A DNA stretch of 64,000 nt from Paenibacillus sp. RC334 (GTDB lineage: Bacteria > Bacillota > Bacilli > Paenibacillales > Paenibacillaceae): positions 620,001 through 684,000 of the forward strand of contig NZ_CP125370.1 in assembly GCF_030034735.1 (NCBI RefSeq), in the 5' to 3' direction. The notes under the pieces are model-generated. The model ran no database searches. It saw nothing but the letters and a program-made list of their open reading frames with translations, and was not told the DNA's origin. This document shows positions 1 to 8,992 of this stretch, one piece after another. The position numbers and the translations under genes are program-made. The first letter of the stretch is position 1. Each line of letters opens with the position of its first letter.

Positions 1-1241
1 CAGAAGTATTAACGGGGAACAGAACCGATATTTTATCTGCACAATCAGCACAGTCCATGCAAAGCCATGAATATCGAAAAGGAATATGGGTACCTGAAGA
101 GACAAACAGCTTTAATTATGGGCTTGGCTGGGATGCGGTTCAGTTGGCACCGTTTAGTGATTACGGAATAACTGCGCTATCCAAGGGTGGGGATACTGTT
201 TTGTATCACTCTGCTTTGATCACCCTACCTGAGCATCAAATTTCTATGGCTGTGCTTTCATCTGGAGGGTCTTCCATCCTGGATAGCATTTTTGCTTCTA
301 ACGTTTTATTGGAGCTTTTAAAAGATAAGGGCATCATAAAAGACATCATACCAGATAAAACATTTGAGCCGCCTGTAAAAGTGGAAATGCCATCTGATTT
401 ACTTTCTTATTCGGGATTATACGGTTCTGTGGGTACAACCATCAATGTAGAGATTAAAAACGGTGAGTTTGATTTACCTGCTCTGGAGGGATTCGTCCCG
501 GCGCAAAAATATGTGTATACAGGCGATGGACGATTCAAAAGCAGTGATGGCAGTGTAGCCGTAAGTTTTGACAAACAAAAAAACGGGAAAACATATATTA
601 AGGCTAACATATATTTAAACTTTTCGGGATTAGGGCAAATGGTTATGGTGGTTTATGAATATCAAAAGCTGGATGCCAATCCTCTAAATACTACAGTTAA
701 AAAGGCATGGGAACATAGAAACGGAAAAAATTATTATGCTTTGGATGAAAAGATTTCTTCCATATTCTATCTGTCCTCATCATTTATAACGAAAAAAATA
801 TCCGTTGATCATGATGGATACGCAAGTGGTACTAAAATTGTGGATGAGAATAAAGCAGTTAATGCCGTTGAGATTCCTGTTATGAGTGGAAGAGATGCAT
901 TTGACCTGAATTTTAATACCAAGGATGGTTCAGAGTATTTAACTATAGATGGACAGTCCTATATCAGTGAAGATACTGTTAAACCCATCCCGGGCGGGAA
1001 ATCAGTGTACACCATACCGTCTAATGGCCAAGCCACATGGTTTAAAATAGATAAAAACTCAGCCAATAAAACGATGACGGTTGATGTTCCAACAAGCGGA
1101 GGGTTTGCTGTCTATGATGAAAAAGGAGCAGTTGTAGATTTTTCAACTGCCAGCCACAACAATTCGGTTGTTCTGCCCCAAGGTGGCTTAATCGTTTTGG
1201 GTGGCAATGCAGGGGATGTATTTAAAATCAATTTGAATTAA
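1..1241 (+). CDS. Serine hydrolase, beta-lactamase (class C/PBP4*) family, 5'-truncated by window edge
   Basis: The reading frame is open from base 3, upstream of the first internal ATG at 57, so the gene begins before the window. What remains is about 410 residues. The first ~90 are the end of a beta-lactamase-like hydrolase domain: YGLGWD followed by SKGGDTVLYHS, at the place where the family carries its third active-site motif (HxG/KTG). The Ser-x-x-Lys and Tyr-x-Asn motifs lie outside the window. The remaining ~300 residues are beta-rich and of a type often found after secreted or membrane-bound members. The substrate cannot be told; family members include esterases, D-aminopeptidases and penicillin-binding-like enzymes. 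It converges on the mannanase gene, with a hairpin between them. Confidence 0.75.
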   Translation, partial: EVLTGNRTDILSAQSAQSMQSHEYRKGIWVPEETNSFNYGLGWDAVQLAPFSDYGITALSKGGDTVLYHSALITLPEHQISMAVLSSGGSSILDSIFASNVLLELLKDKGIIKDIIPDKTFEPPVKVEMPSDLLSYSGLYGSVGTTINVEIKNGEFDLPALEGFVPAQKYVYTGDGRFKSSDGSVAVSFDKQKNGKTYIKANIYLNFSGLGQMVMVVYEYQKLDANPLNTTVKKAWEHRNGKNYYALDEKISSIFYLSSSFITKKISVDHDGYASGTKIVDENKAVNAVEIPVMSGRDAFDLNFNTKDGSEYLTIDGQSYISEDTVKPIPGGKSVYTIPSNGQATWFKIDKNSANKTMTVDVPTSGGFAVYDEKGAVVDFSTASHNNSVVLPQGGLIVLGGNAGDVFKINLN

Positions 1242-1246
1242 GCGTG

Positions 1247-1278
1247 TAGCCGCTTCTGAAAAAATTCAGGAGCGGCTA
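1247..1278. terminator. Bidirectional terminator hairpin between serine hydrolase and mannanase
   Basis: A 14-bp stem, TAGCCGCTTCTGAA (1247-1260) with its near-perfect reverse complement (1265-1278, one G:U), closes an AAAA loop. It lies between two convergent genes. Confidence 0.75.
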
Positions 1279-1314
1279 TTATGATATAAGGTCTTCATTT
1301 TAGGTTGTGTGTTT

Positions 1315-2298
1315 TTAAAAGATACCCGCTTTTTTCGATGTTTCTTTGATCCCATTGGCTCCGTTAACTACAGTTTTACCCCAATCAGTCAGACTGCCAT
1401 TAGGTCCTGTTACAAGATCAAGATAGGAAAGGTCGGAATTGTTACCATACCAGGACCAGGCTAACCAGCCTATACCTTTGGATTGGCCGTATCTCATGAT
1501 TTCTGTCTCATCGACATCCGCTCCCTGATGGTAACCGCCAAATTCACCAATAATCAGTGGAAGTCCTTTATTCAGAACGTTATCAATATTGGTGCGTACA
1601 GTTTGAGCATCTTTACCAGCGAACTCATACATATGGATGGAGAATACTGTATTCTTCAATGTATCAGCTGCAAAAACAGATGTACCATAGTCCGTGATAG
1701 ACTGAGGATATTGTCCCCATCCGGCACAATCGACGATTAGCGTATTTTTGATTCCTGCGTTTCTGAGCTTGGGAATGGCTTGCTTGTACCCATCAGCCCA
1801 ACCGCTTCCATTCCACGTTCCATACCATTCGTTAGCAATGTTTACGATAACTCTGTCTTCCCTGCCGATCAAAGCATCTTTTATGCTAATCCAGTAATTC
1901 ACAGCCGCATCCAAAGACGCATAATCGTCTTTGCCTGTAGCGTCATGAACTTCAAGTACAGCAATCATTTTATGATTTGAGATAAGAGAGATCATATTTT
2001 TGACGGAATTAATATCATCCTTGGTATATTGGCTTCCGTTAGAAAGTACAACCCGAACTGTATTGGCTCCTGTATTGGCAATTGCAGGGATGGCTGTAGA
2101 AAGGTCGTTTTTGAACCAAGAGTGACCATGATTGACGCCTCGCATAACAAATGGCTTACCTGTAGAGTCATACAATTTGGTACCGCTTACATAAAATCCT
2201 GAAGCAGCTTGTGCCTTCGAGAAGAACCCTCCTAATCCTATCATGATGAGTAGACCGACTAATGCAGATAACAATATTTTTCTTAACAACACTTTCAT
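1315..2298 (-). CDS. Secreted endo-beta-1,4-mannanase, glycoside hydrolase family 5
   Basis: Predicted to hydrolyse internal beta-1,4 links in mannans outside the cell. The 327 residues start with a signal peptide (Lys/Arg-rich start, hydrophobic core ~8-25, cleavage near AQA-A at ~31-32). A GH5 TIM barrel follows: GVNHGHSW near 55-61, the acid/base Glu157 in NIANEWYG and the nucleophile Glu252 in IIGEFGGYH. The GVNHGHSWF and ANEWYGTW signatures resemble subfamily GH5_8 bacterial mannanases, though a cellulase cannot be excluded by eye. There is no carbohydrate-binding module, so this is a catalytic-domain-only enzyme. The ATG is preceded by GGAGG. A cre-like site about 95 bp upstream suggests catabolite repression. 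Confidence 0.85.
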   Translation of the reverse strand: MKVLLRKILLSALVGLLIMIGLGGFFSKAQAASGFYVSGTKLYDSTGKPFVMRGVNHGHSWFKNDLSTAIPAIANTGANTVRVVLSNGSQYTKDDINSVKNMISLISNHKMIAVLEVHDATGKDDYASLDAAVNYWISIKDALIGREDRVIVNIANEWYGTWNGSGWADGYKQAIPKLRNAGIKNTLIVDCAGWGQYPQSITDYGTSVFAADTLKNTVFSIHMYEFAGKDAQTVRTNIDNVLNKGLPLIIGEFGGYHQGADVDETEIMRYGQSKGIGWLAWSWYGNNSDLSYLDLVTGPNGSLTDWGKTVVNGANGIKETSKKAGIF

Positions 2299-2688
2299 TT
2301 TTAGCCCTCCTTAAATATATTATTCAACTCCCTGCTACACAGGTGTAATGAGTATGTAGGTCTATGTATAGTAGTAAGTTAAACACATTATTAAGCGCTT
2401 TCAAAAATAGCTGAGTTATTATTTGTTATTATAGTATTGAAATTTTTGTTATTCAGTATATTTTATTAGTTAGTTTATAAATATTGAGATTTTAATGTAT
2501 TTATTACAATTTATATATAATTAAAGCGTATAATTAAGTGATTTTATAATGTTTATTAGATATAATACTAACATTGTTATTTATTTGTTAGTTTGTTTAG
2601 GCGATTTATTCATTAATTCTCACCTTGAATAAAGGTTGGTGTGACTAATATTATGGAGATGCGTAAACAGTTTTAATCAAGGGAGGGT
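2299..2688. other. AT-rich intergenic region between mannanase promoter and gerA operon end
   Basis: The 390 bp hold the mannanase ribosome site, the cre-like site and very AT-rich DNA from about 2405 to 2620. I see no convincing gene and no clear terminator hairpin for the germination operon that ends at 2689. Confidence 0.5.
2391..2404 (-). promoter_or_regulatory. cre-like CcpA site upstream of mannanase
   Basis: On the minus strand the site reads TTGAAAGCGCTTAAT and matches WTGNAANCGNWNNCW at 14 of 15 positions. Its first 14 bases are identical to the site before the alcohol dehydrogenase at 20011. CcpA control is inferred. Confidence 0.6.
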
Positions 2689-3882
2689 TTATTCAGCAGA
2701 TGAACCTAAATCCGTAATGGATAACTTAACATCGAAAGTTACTGGTATTTGACTGAATTTATAATCCCAATCATTCTTTACTTTTTTCCACGCTTGAGGT
2801 TGCTCAATATATAAGCGCTCGCCAAAACCCGCAACATCCACTTTATATTCCGATTGTAGCTTGTGCATAAGAGTTTTAATCCTTCTTGTTACTTCCTTTT
2901 CAAACTCTTTCTCAGCCTTTTTCATGTTTTGTGTCTTAGTCGGGTCCATTTCCTCATCCCAGTCTTCAATTAAACGCCCTTTGGATTCAATCTTGACATG
3001 AAAGGAGATGTCGTTTCCCTCGGTCACCTTAGTTGTTATTTTGCTATTTACCGATTTGATCTCATAAGTTATAGGTTGATTCCGCTCATCGTATATTTTG
3101 ATAGCTCCACCCTCAACATCATCTTTAATCCATGCAATACTTTCCACGTCTTGTTGCCCCAAATTGCCGATCCAGTGGCCGGTGTCTCCCTTAATAATGC
3201 CAGCACCTGAAAATTCAAATTCTCCCTGGGATTCTAAAATGTTTTGCAAAATATAGCTTTTTTTGGAATGCATCAACCCATCCAGTTCAGATAAATTAGT
3301 TCCTCTCATCATCTTGCTGGTTCTAAAATGGTTACGAAGCATATACAAAAGATGAAAGGACGGGACCTCCTCCTTATATTTTGTAACTAATGTGTTAGCT
3401 GCTCGTTCCTTACTTAAGAAAACCATGCAGCTTGGGCGAATATCATTATCACGAAGCACAAAATCCATCAATTGCTGGATCGTCTGTTGTTTCGCCAGTT
3501 CGGTGGAAACCACGATGACCTTTAGATGTTGACCAATAATCGGACGATCCAGGCGGAGGGAGAATTGCCGGAAGATTTCAAGTACAGAATCCCCGGTGCC
3601 AGCGATATTTATATAGTTTGGTCCTTGTCCACCGCCTTGTTTACCTGCGCCCCCAAAAGTTTTTTTAGGGACGATTTGCACGCTGGCAGTAATTTTATTT
3701 TTCTTGAAGTAACTGCTGCCTTCCTTCTCCAGATCTTGTTCCAATGGACTGAGTTCACCCTTGTCCAGAGCCAGTCCTGTATATATGCTTAGTTCCTCCA
3801 CTTCTTTGCTGCTCCAACAACCAACTTGAGTTACCAGAAGAATGAAGGCAAGCAGCAAAGATAGGATATGTCGTCTATACAT
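2689..3882 (-). CDS. gerAC: Spore germination lipoprotein, GerAC/Ger(x)C family
   Basis: The C subunit of a GerA-type nutrient receptor in the spore inner membrane. Of 397 residues, 1-22 form a lipoprotein signal ending in TQVGC (lipobox Cys22), followed by WSSKEVEELSIYTGLALDKG, the usual Ger(x)C start. Length fits the family (~370-410). The ATG lies inside the end of the upstream permease gene (8-bp overlap), so translation is probably coupled. It is the last gene of an A-B-C operon on the minus strand. The germinant is unknown. The symbol denotes the family, not proven orthology to B. subtilis gerAC. Confidence 0.9.
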   Translation of the reverse strand: MYRRHILSLLLAFILLVTQVGCWSSKEVEELSIYTGLALDKGELSPLEQDLEKEGSSYFKKNKITASVQIVPKKTFGGAGKQGGGQGPNYINIAGTGDSVLEIFRQFSLRLDRPIIGQHLKVIVVSTELAKQQTIQQLMDFVLRDNDIRPSCMVFLSKERAANTLVTKYKEEVPSFHLLYMLRNHFRTSKMMRGTNLSELDGLMHSKKSYILQNILESQGEFEFSGAGIIKGDTGHWIGNLGQQDVESIAWIKDDVEGGAIKIYDERNQPITYEIKSVNSKITTKVTEGNDISFHVKIESKGRLIEDWDEEMDPTKTQNMKKAEKEFEKEVTRRIKTLMHKLQSEYKVDVAGFGERLYIEQPQAWKKVKNDWDYKFSQIPVTFDVKLSITDLGSSAE

Positions 3883-4978
3883 TTTGTTTCATTCCCTTCT
3901 TCCTGATCATAAATACGATTGAAAGAAGTACCGGAACCAGAAAAAATAAAATGATTCCCATGTACCCGATTGCATCGCCGAGACTAAACACTTCAGTCAT
4001 ACGTACAGGAGTCATTGTGGAGATAAAGATAACCGGGATTAGGCCAAATATTGCATAACGATATTTAAGGCCAAATACCTGTGAGATACCTAAGGATGCA
4101 TTGAAGAAAAAACTGCAAAAATTACAAAACATTTGCATCATCCAGATCACCAGCAGCGGAAATTCAAGGCGTTCAAAAAGAAATCCCGGGATTTCAAAAC
4201 TGCGCATTAAATTAAAGGTGGGCCAGGTACTTGTCACAGTAGAGTCCACAGATAACCCGCCGACCACCATAACGACTGTCAAAAAGTACAAAACCCAAGG
4301 GATGCTGATTCCCACTACCATGGCCTTGACTGCTTTTTCAGGGTGCTGCAGGAACGCGACCAGTGTCATGATCACCTCACAACCAGTGAAAACAAGGACA
4401 GTCGACTTTAGCCCCTTAATTACTGGAAGCATACCTTCACTTAAAACGGGACGCAGATGGTCAATTTCAAAGACCCTTAGGCTAAGGACAAAACAGAGGA
4501 GCAGAAAGAAGAGACTGATCGGGAGTACAATCTGGTATAATCGCGCGATGGCATTAATGCCTCCAAAAACCAGATAACTTCCCACCCAGATGAATGGAAT
4601 CACAATCGCCCATATGGGTGTCCCTTCAAGCAGAAAATATATCGTCACTTCAGCTAAAACGCGAATCTCAAAGCCGGCGATGATTAGATAATATATAATT
4701 AATAACAGACTTAAAAATCCTCCCGGAATGATACCCACGATTTTTCTGGAGTATTGATACACGGTGCTTCCGGGAAACTGCTGGCTTAATTTCACCATTA
4801 GCAAGACCACCAATATGACAATACATCCGCCGATCAGGACAGAAAGCCATGCATCAGGAGTCTTTACTGTTTCAGTTACACCTCTCGGTAGTGTCAAAAT
4901 CCCTGCGCCCAATACCGTATTGGTCAGGAATACTGCCGCCTGTTTGGTTGTGATCTTATCATCAGAGCGTGTAAACAC
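3875..4978 (-). CDS. gerAB: Spore germination permease, GerAB family (APC superfamily)
   Basis: The B subunit of a GerA-type receptor, thought to bind the germinant in the spore inner membrane. The 367 residues contain about ten hydrophobic segments. The start (ITTKQAAVFLTNTVLGAGILTLPRGV) carries the family's TM1 Gly-Ala-Gly-Ile-Leu-Thr-Leu-Pro motif. Translation begins at GTG with GGAGG seven bases upstream. The gene sits 24 bp after the A subunit and overlaps the C subunit by 8 bp. A paralogue occurs at 27534-28619. Confidence 0.92.
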   Translation of the reverse strand: MFTRSDDKITTKQAAVFLTNTVLGAGILTLPRGVTETVKTPDAWLSVLIGGCIVILVVLLMVKLSQQFPGSTVYQYSRKIVGIIPGGFLSLLLIIYYLIIAGFEIRVLAEVTIYFLLEGTPIWAIVIPFIWVGSYLVFGGINAIARLYQIVLPISLFFLLLCFVLSLRVFEIDHLRPVLSEGMLPVIKGLKSTVLVFTGCEVIMTLVAFLQHPEKAVKAMVVGISIPWVLYFLTVVMVVGGLSVDSTVTSTWPTFNLMRSFEIPGFLFERLEFPLLVIWMMQMFCNFCSFFFNASLGISQVFGLKYRYAIFGLIPVIFISTMTPVRMTEVFSLGDAIGYMGIILFFLVPVLLSIVFMIRKKGMKQNV

Positions 4979-5002
4979 TATAATTCCTCCTTCCTCCGGG
5001 TA

Positions 5003-6664
5003 CTATGATCTGCGCTTGTTTTGCTGAGTTTTCATCATCACGGGTCTTCGCTTCATCAGAGTCAAAGGAGCTCGAATAAACAGATCCTTCCAGTCGTTTA
5101 GACGAATAGGGGAGAAGGGAGTAATATACGGTACCCCAAAGCTCTTCAGTTTCGTCATATGGATACAAATTAGCAGAAAGAATAAAACCGTACCGAACAT
5201 GCCCAGAATGGCTGCAAAGAGCATTCCGGCGAAACGCAAAAGACGCAAGGTAATACCCGCACTATATGACGGTATCGAAAACGAAGAAATGGCAGTGACC
5301 GAAACCACAATCACAAGAAAAGGGCTAACAATGCCCGCATTTACAGCAGCGTCGCCGATGACCAAGCCTCCCACAATGCCCATCGCAGGGCCAATGGGTT
5401 TAGGCAATCGTATGCCGGCTTCCCGCAGGATTTCGATAGAGATTTCCAGAATCATAACTTCTATGACAGATGGAAAAGGGACACCTTGACGGGTTTCAAT
5501 GATACTAATGACCAGCTTGGTCGGAATCAAACCGGGATGAAAAGATATAAAAGAGATATATAAAGCAGGACCCATAAGCGCTATAAAGGCTCCGCAAAAT
5601 CGTAACACACGTAAAAGTGTCCCTGGAATCCAGCGCTCATAATAGTCCTCCGGAGATTGAAGCAGCATACTGAAGGTTACTGGAACAATGAGCGCAAAGG
5701 GGGTACCATCAAGCAGAATAGCTACTCTTCCTTCCAACAAAGCACTCATGACACGGTCGGGGCGCTCAGTGTTGTGAGCCTGCTGGAATGGACTTAAATA
5801 ATTGTCTTCAATAAGTTGTTCCACATAACCGGATTCAGGTAAAAAATCCATGTCTATTTTTGAAATTCTGTGGTTCACTTCTTGAAGGAGCTCCGGATTC
5901 ACAATATCCTTGATGTACGCGATAACCAGATCTTTTTTGATTCTGCTTCCAACCTGGAATTTCTTTATTTCCAGACTTTTATTTAAGCCTTGGCGTCTAA
6001 GCATCGAAGTGTTTTCACTTAATACTTCCGTAAAGCCGATTCTGGGACCCCGAAGTAATGCTTCAGAGGTCGGTTCATTCACTGATCGAACAGAACCGTT
6101 AGGGGACCCGACCAGGAGTGCTTCCTTCATTCCTTCAATTATTAATACGGTATGGCCTAAAAGGGTTAATTCGTGCAGATTCTCCATATCTGCAACTTCA
6201 CTAATTTGCGTAAGTGGCATCAAGCTTTCTTTTATAAAAGATTTACTTATACGTTCCGGCTGCTCCTGTTGGCCCTCAAACATCAATACCTGCAATACCT
6301 GCTTGTTTATAAGTTCCTCATCCTGCATACCTTCTATAAAGATTAACACGGACCGTGCATGAAATTTCTTCACCATAAACTCACGAAAATGCACATCACT
6401 ATTCTCGCCTATCGCCTCTTGGATGGATTTCAAGTCGGCATCATAATCCCCCGTAATTTTGGAGCCTGGTTCCTGCTGCTGATCAGCGTGGTCTTTGTCA
6501 TCCTTAGGACGGTCAGCAGGTTGTTTGGAATTCGCTCCCTTACTGCCTACAAGTGAATATATCGAGGTGTTTATATAATAAACCAATAATGGAAAAATCA
6601 ACGCGAGGCCGGCCTGAAATAATGTAACCCAGCTTGGAATATAAGGTACTATTTTAGACCACAT
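5003..6664 (-). CDS. gerAA: Spore germination protein, GerAA family
   Basis: The A subunit of a GerA-type receptor. The 553 residues have a cytoplasmic N-terminal half with [21 protein letters not shown] and [21 protein letters not shown], then a membrane half from about residue 330 with [23 protein letters not shown] and [22 protein letters not shown], all typical of the family. An in-frame ATG at 6688 exists. The ATG at 6664 ([12 protein letters not shown]) is preferred because GGGGG lies eight bases before it and the second paralogue also starts MWQAIV. First gene of the operon. Confidence 0.92.
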   Translation of the reverse strand: MWSKIVPYIPSWVTLFQAGLALIFPLLVYYINTSIYSLVGSKGANSKQPADRPKDDKDHADQQQEPGSKITGDYDADLKSIQEAIGENSDVHFREFMVKKFHARSVLIFIEGMQDEELINKQVLQVLMFEGQQEQPERISKSFIKESLMPLTQISEVADMENLHELTLLGHTVLIIEGMKEALLVGSPNGSVRSVNEPTSEALLRGPRIGFTEVLSENTSMLRRQGLNKSLEIKKFQVGSRIKKDLVIAYIKDIVNPELLQEVNHRISKIDMDFLPESGYVEQLIEDNYLSPFQQAHNTERPDRVMSALLEGRVAILLDGTPFALIVPVTFSMLLQSPEDYYERWIPGTLLRVLRFCGAFIALMGPALYISFISFHPGLIPTKLVISIIETRQGVPFPSVIEVMILEISIEILREAGIRLPKPIGPAMGIVGGLVIGDAAVNAGIVSPFLVIVVSVTAISSFSIPSYSAGITLRLLRFAGMLFAAILGMFGTVLFFLLICIHMTKLKSFGVPYITPFSPIRLNDWKDLFIRAPLTLMKRRPVMMKTQQNKRRS

Positions 6665-6902
6665 GATGATAACCCCCAAATGATTCAATTCATTTTATTT
6701 CCCCGTAGAATAGCAGGTTGTCCATAAAGTATTCCTTGTAAAGGATTTATTTACTCATTAAACTGTCTGATGACTTGCTATCTCCTCATACTTTGCGGAA
6801 ACCTCGTTCTACGCTACTTCGTCAGTTGACATGAATAGTAAGACTATGTTAATCTCCAATCAGGAAAACGATTACTCAAAATAATTATTTGAGGGAAATA
6901 AT
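6665..6902. other. Divergent promoter region, gerA operon / lacI
   Basis: The 238 bp separate two divergent genes. A half-palindromic copy of the LacI-type operator lies at 6866-6878. No coding frame is evident. Confidence 0.45.
6866..6878. promoter_or_regulatory. LacI-type operator, imperfect, before its own regulator gene
   Basis: AAACGATTACTCA is the reverse complement of TGAGTAATCGTTT, matching most of the 20-bp operator at 8274-8293. Its position 25 bp before the lacI start suggests autoregulation (inference). Confidence 0.5.
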
Positions 6903-7913
6903 ATGAAAAAAAATCAGGTGTCAATAAAAGATATTGCCAGATTGAGCGGGGTTTCTGTAGCAACGGTTTCCCGTGTTATTAACGAGAATGGTCGCTTCTC
7001 TGAGGAAACACGACAGAAGGTTAATGAAGTAATCCAAAAGTATCAATATGAGACCAATAGTGTCGCCAAAAGCCTGCGGATGAGTAAATCGCAGACGATT
7101 GGCGTTTTAGTGCCGGATATTAATAATGAATTTTTTTCGGTCATTGTACAAAAAACGGAGAGCTTCTTTTTCAAACAAGGGTACTCTACCATTATATGTA
7201 ATACTGCCAAGGATGCGGAGAAGGAACGAGAATATCTGAAAACTTTGGATGGGAAAATGGTAGATGGCCTGATCTGTATTTCGGGACAGGAGGAGCTTTC
7301 CGCAGAATTGCTTAAACGGCCCATTCCCATTGTATGCATTGACCGTCGACCGAAGATTAATACGAATGTAGCTTTTATCGAGTCCAATCATTATGAGGGT
7401 GGATTTCTGGCGACAGAGGAGCTGATTGACAAAGGCTGCAAGGATATTTTACTGCTGACCAAGCAAAACAATCTTTCCTCTGTTAATGAGCGTCTACACG
7501 GCTACAAAGATGCTCTGCAAAAGCATGGACTATCTCCATCTGAGGACCGCTTGGTTGCAGTTCGTAATGATGGGCCTACTTTGGAAGCCGCACAGGCTGC
7601 TATTGAGCGCGTCTTGGAAAAAAAACTCCGGTTTGACGGCATTTTTGCTACCAATGACTGGCTAGCTCTGGGCGGATTGCTGGCGTTACAGAAACACGGA
7701 GTACAGGTTCCCGGTGAAGTCAAAATAGTAGGTTTTGATAATGATACAATTTCCCAATACTGCAATCCACCGTTGACTACAATTGAACAGGATAAAGAAA
7801 CACTTGCAGATCAAGCCTGCAATACGCTGCTTCGTATGCTGAGTGGAGAAAGGCTGGAACAGGAGCAGCATTATTCCGTCCCGGTACGCTTGATACAACG
7901 CAGTACCACCTGA
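6903..7913 (+). CDS. LacI-family transcriptional regulator of the adjacent sugar operon
   Basis: A DNA-binding repressor of 336 residues. It has the N-terminal LacI helix-turn-helix (VSIKDIARLSGVSVATVSRVIN, ~5-26), the hinge KSLRMSKSQTIGVLVPDINNEFF (~58-80) and a periplasmic-binding-protein-like effector domain to the end, including IFATNDWLALGGL and VKIVGFDND. Length and motifs are canonical. Matching operators lie before this gene, in the 400-bp region downstream and before the PTS gene. It probably controls 8317-13111. The effector is presumably a sugar phosphate from that pathway. Confidence 0.9.
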   Translation: MKKNQVSIKDIARLSGVSVATVSRVINENGRFSEETRQKVNEVIQKYQYETNSVAKSLRMSKSQTIGVLVPDINNEFFSVIVQKTESFFFKQGYSTIICNTAKDAEKEREYLKTLDGKMVDGLICISGQEELSAELLKRPIPIVCIDRRPKINTNVAFIESNHYEGGFLATEELIDKGCKDILLLTKQNNLSSVNERLHGYKDALQKHGLSPSEDRLVAVRNDGPTLEAAQAAIERVLEKKLRFDGIFATNDWLALGGLLALQKHGVQVPGEVKIVGFDNDTISQYCNPPLTTIEQDKETLADQACNTLLRMLSGERLEQEQHYSVPVRLIQRSTT

Positions 7914-7943
7914 TTTCGTGTTCAGATAACATCTTGGATTAGC

Positions 7944-8019
7944 CACGGGAGAGGTAACGTAAGGTATGTTCTATCTCACATAGTGTAAGATGGTTCTACC
8001 ACGTTATTCTTTTCCCGTG
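7944..8019. repeat. Long imperfect inverted repeat after lacI
   Basis: Outer arms CACGGGAGAGGTAACGT (7944-7960) and ACGTTATTC-TTTTCCCGTG (8001-8019) pair with small bulges. The inner 40 bases can form further short stems (GGTA..TACC). There is no clear U-run, so it may be a terminator variant, a structured RNA or a DNA cruciform. Confidence 0.5.
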
Positions 8020-8040
8020 CAAGATCCGACAAAAAAATGT

Positions 8041-8069
8041 TTGACAACAGTATCATTAAATGATACTTT
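8041..8069 (+). promoter_or_regulatory. Sigma-A-like promoter of the sugar operon with palindromic operator in the spacer
   Basis: TTGACA (8041-8046) lies 17 bp before TACTTT (8064-8069). The spacer holds AGTATCATTAAATGATACT (8049-8067), a perfect 19-bp palindrome with a single central base, a classic repressor position. Its half-site GTATCATT recurs before the TetR gene at 14222-14229, so that regulator is a candidate binder. Confidence 0.6.
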
Positions 8070-8081
8070 AATTACGTCAAA

Positions 8082-8097
8082 TGTAATCGTTTACTCA
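8082..8097. promoter_or_regulatory. LacI-type operator / cre-like site
   Basis: TGTAATCGTTTACTCA lies just downstream of the predicted -10. With the preceding A it also fits WTGNAANCGNWNNCW at every position, so CcpA binding is an alternative. Confidence 0.55.
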
Positions 8098-8178
8098 AAC
8101 GAGTACAGAAATCAATAATACGTGAAAGAAAGCAACGCGTGATGGATTTCAATCCATAACTGTTGCTATTATTTTCAA

Positions 8179-8196
8179 TGAGTAAACGTTATCTCA
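8179..8196. promoter_or_regulatory. LacI-type operator
   Basis: TGAGTAAACGTTATCTCA is an imperfect palindrome centred on ACGT, sharing the GAGTAA half-site with its neighbours. Confidence 0.5.
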
Positions 8197-8273
8197 ACTA
8201 TTTTTCTCGTTACCAAAGGGCAAAAAAAACATTCTAATGAGTTTTGTGGAAATTGTAAAATATATTATGACGT

Positions 8274-8293
8274 TTGAGTAATCGTTTACTCAA
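8274..8293. promoter_or_regulatory. LacI-type operator, best copy
   Basis: TTGAGTAATCGTTTACTCAA is a 20-bp palindrome with one mismatched pair and a central CG, as expected for LacI-family proteins. It ends 23 bp before the first ATG of the operon. Confidence 0.7.
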
Positions 8294-8316
8294 TTTCTTG
8301 AAAAGGGTGAGTATTA

Positions 8317-8973
8317 ATGAGTATGCTATTATGTCCTTCCATGATGTGCGCTAATTTCAGGTCATTGGAGCATGAAGTAAACGCACTGGAAGAAGCGAAT
8401 GTGGATATTTATCACATTGATATTATGGATGGTAGATTTGTTCCTAATTTCGGAATGGGGCTTCAGGATTTGGAGTATATCCGTAAGCAAACCCAAAAAA
8501 CAGTAGATGTACATTTGATGATCGACAACCCTTCCGCCTATATTGATTTGTTTGCTGATAAGGGTGCGGACATCATTTATTTTCATCCGGAGGCTGATAT
8601 GCACCCGACACGCACAATTGACCGAATAGTTGGCAAGGGAAAAAAGGCAGGGATCGCTCTTAATCCGGGAACCGCCCTTGCTGCGGTTGAACCTTTGCTT
8701 GGCATGATCGATTATGTGTTGGTCATGACCGTAAATCCCGGCTTTGCGGGTCAAAAATATTTATCCTTCGTGAACGACAAGATCATAGCACTACACGCAT
8801 ACAAGCTTGAAAAAGGACTGAATTATACAATCGTGGTAGACGGTGCGATCTCCGAAGAGAAGATCAACGAACTGGCAAGCTACGGCGTTGAAGGATTTGT
8901 TTTGGGGACATCCACTCTGTTCGGCAAAGATGAACCCTACAAAACCATCATTAACAGATTAAAAAATATCTAA
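8317..8973 (+). CDS. Ribulose-/allulose-6-phosphate 3-epimerase family protein
   Basis: Predicted to interconvert ketose phosphates at C3, for example D-allulose-6-P to D-fructose-6-P (AlsE) or ribulose-5-P to xylulose-5-P (Rpe). The 218 residues form the family TIM barrel: LCPSMMCANF (2-13), YHIDIMDGRFVPNFGMG with the first catalytic Asp, VDVHLMI, MTVNPGFAGQKY and VVDGAIS with the second Asp. The sequence near the start (CPSMMCANF rather than APSILSADF) and its place beside an RpiB-type isomerase and a PTS favour an AlsE-like role over housekeeping Rpe. Starts at ATG after AAAGGG. First gene of the operon. Confidence 0.8.
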   Translation: MSMLLCPSMMCANFRSLEHEVNALEEANVDIYHIDIMDGRFVPNFGMGLQDLEYIRKQTQKTVDVHLMIDNPSAYIDLFADKGADIIYFHPEADMHPTRTIDRIVGKGKKAGIALNPGTALAAVEPLLGMIDYVLVMTVNPGFAGQKYLSFVNDKIIALHAYKLEKGLNYTIVVDGAISEEKINELASYGVEGFVLGTSTLFGKDEPYKTIINRLKNI

Positions 8974-8992
8974 TTTGGGGAGGAATAGAGCC

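Larger units (their letters stand above)
7914..8316. other. 403-bp regulatory region before the sugar operon
   Basis: No gene is apparent. It contains a long imperfect hairpin (7944-8019), a TTGACA box at 8041-8046, a perfect palindrome in the promoter spacer (8049-8067) and three LacI-type operators (8082, 8179, 8274). Each is listed separately. Confidence 0.7.
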
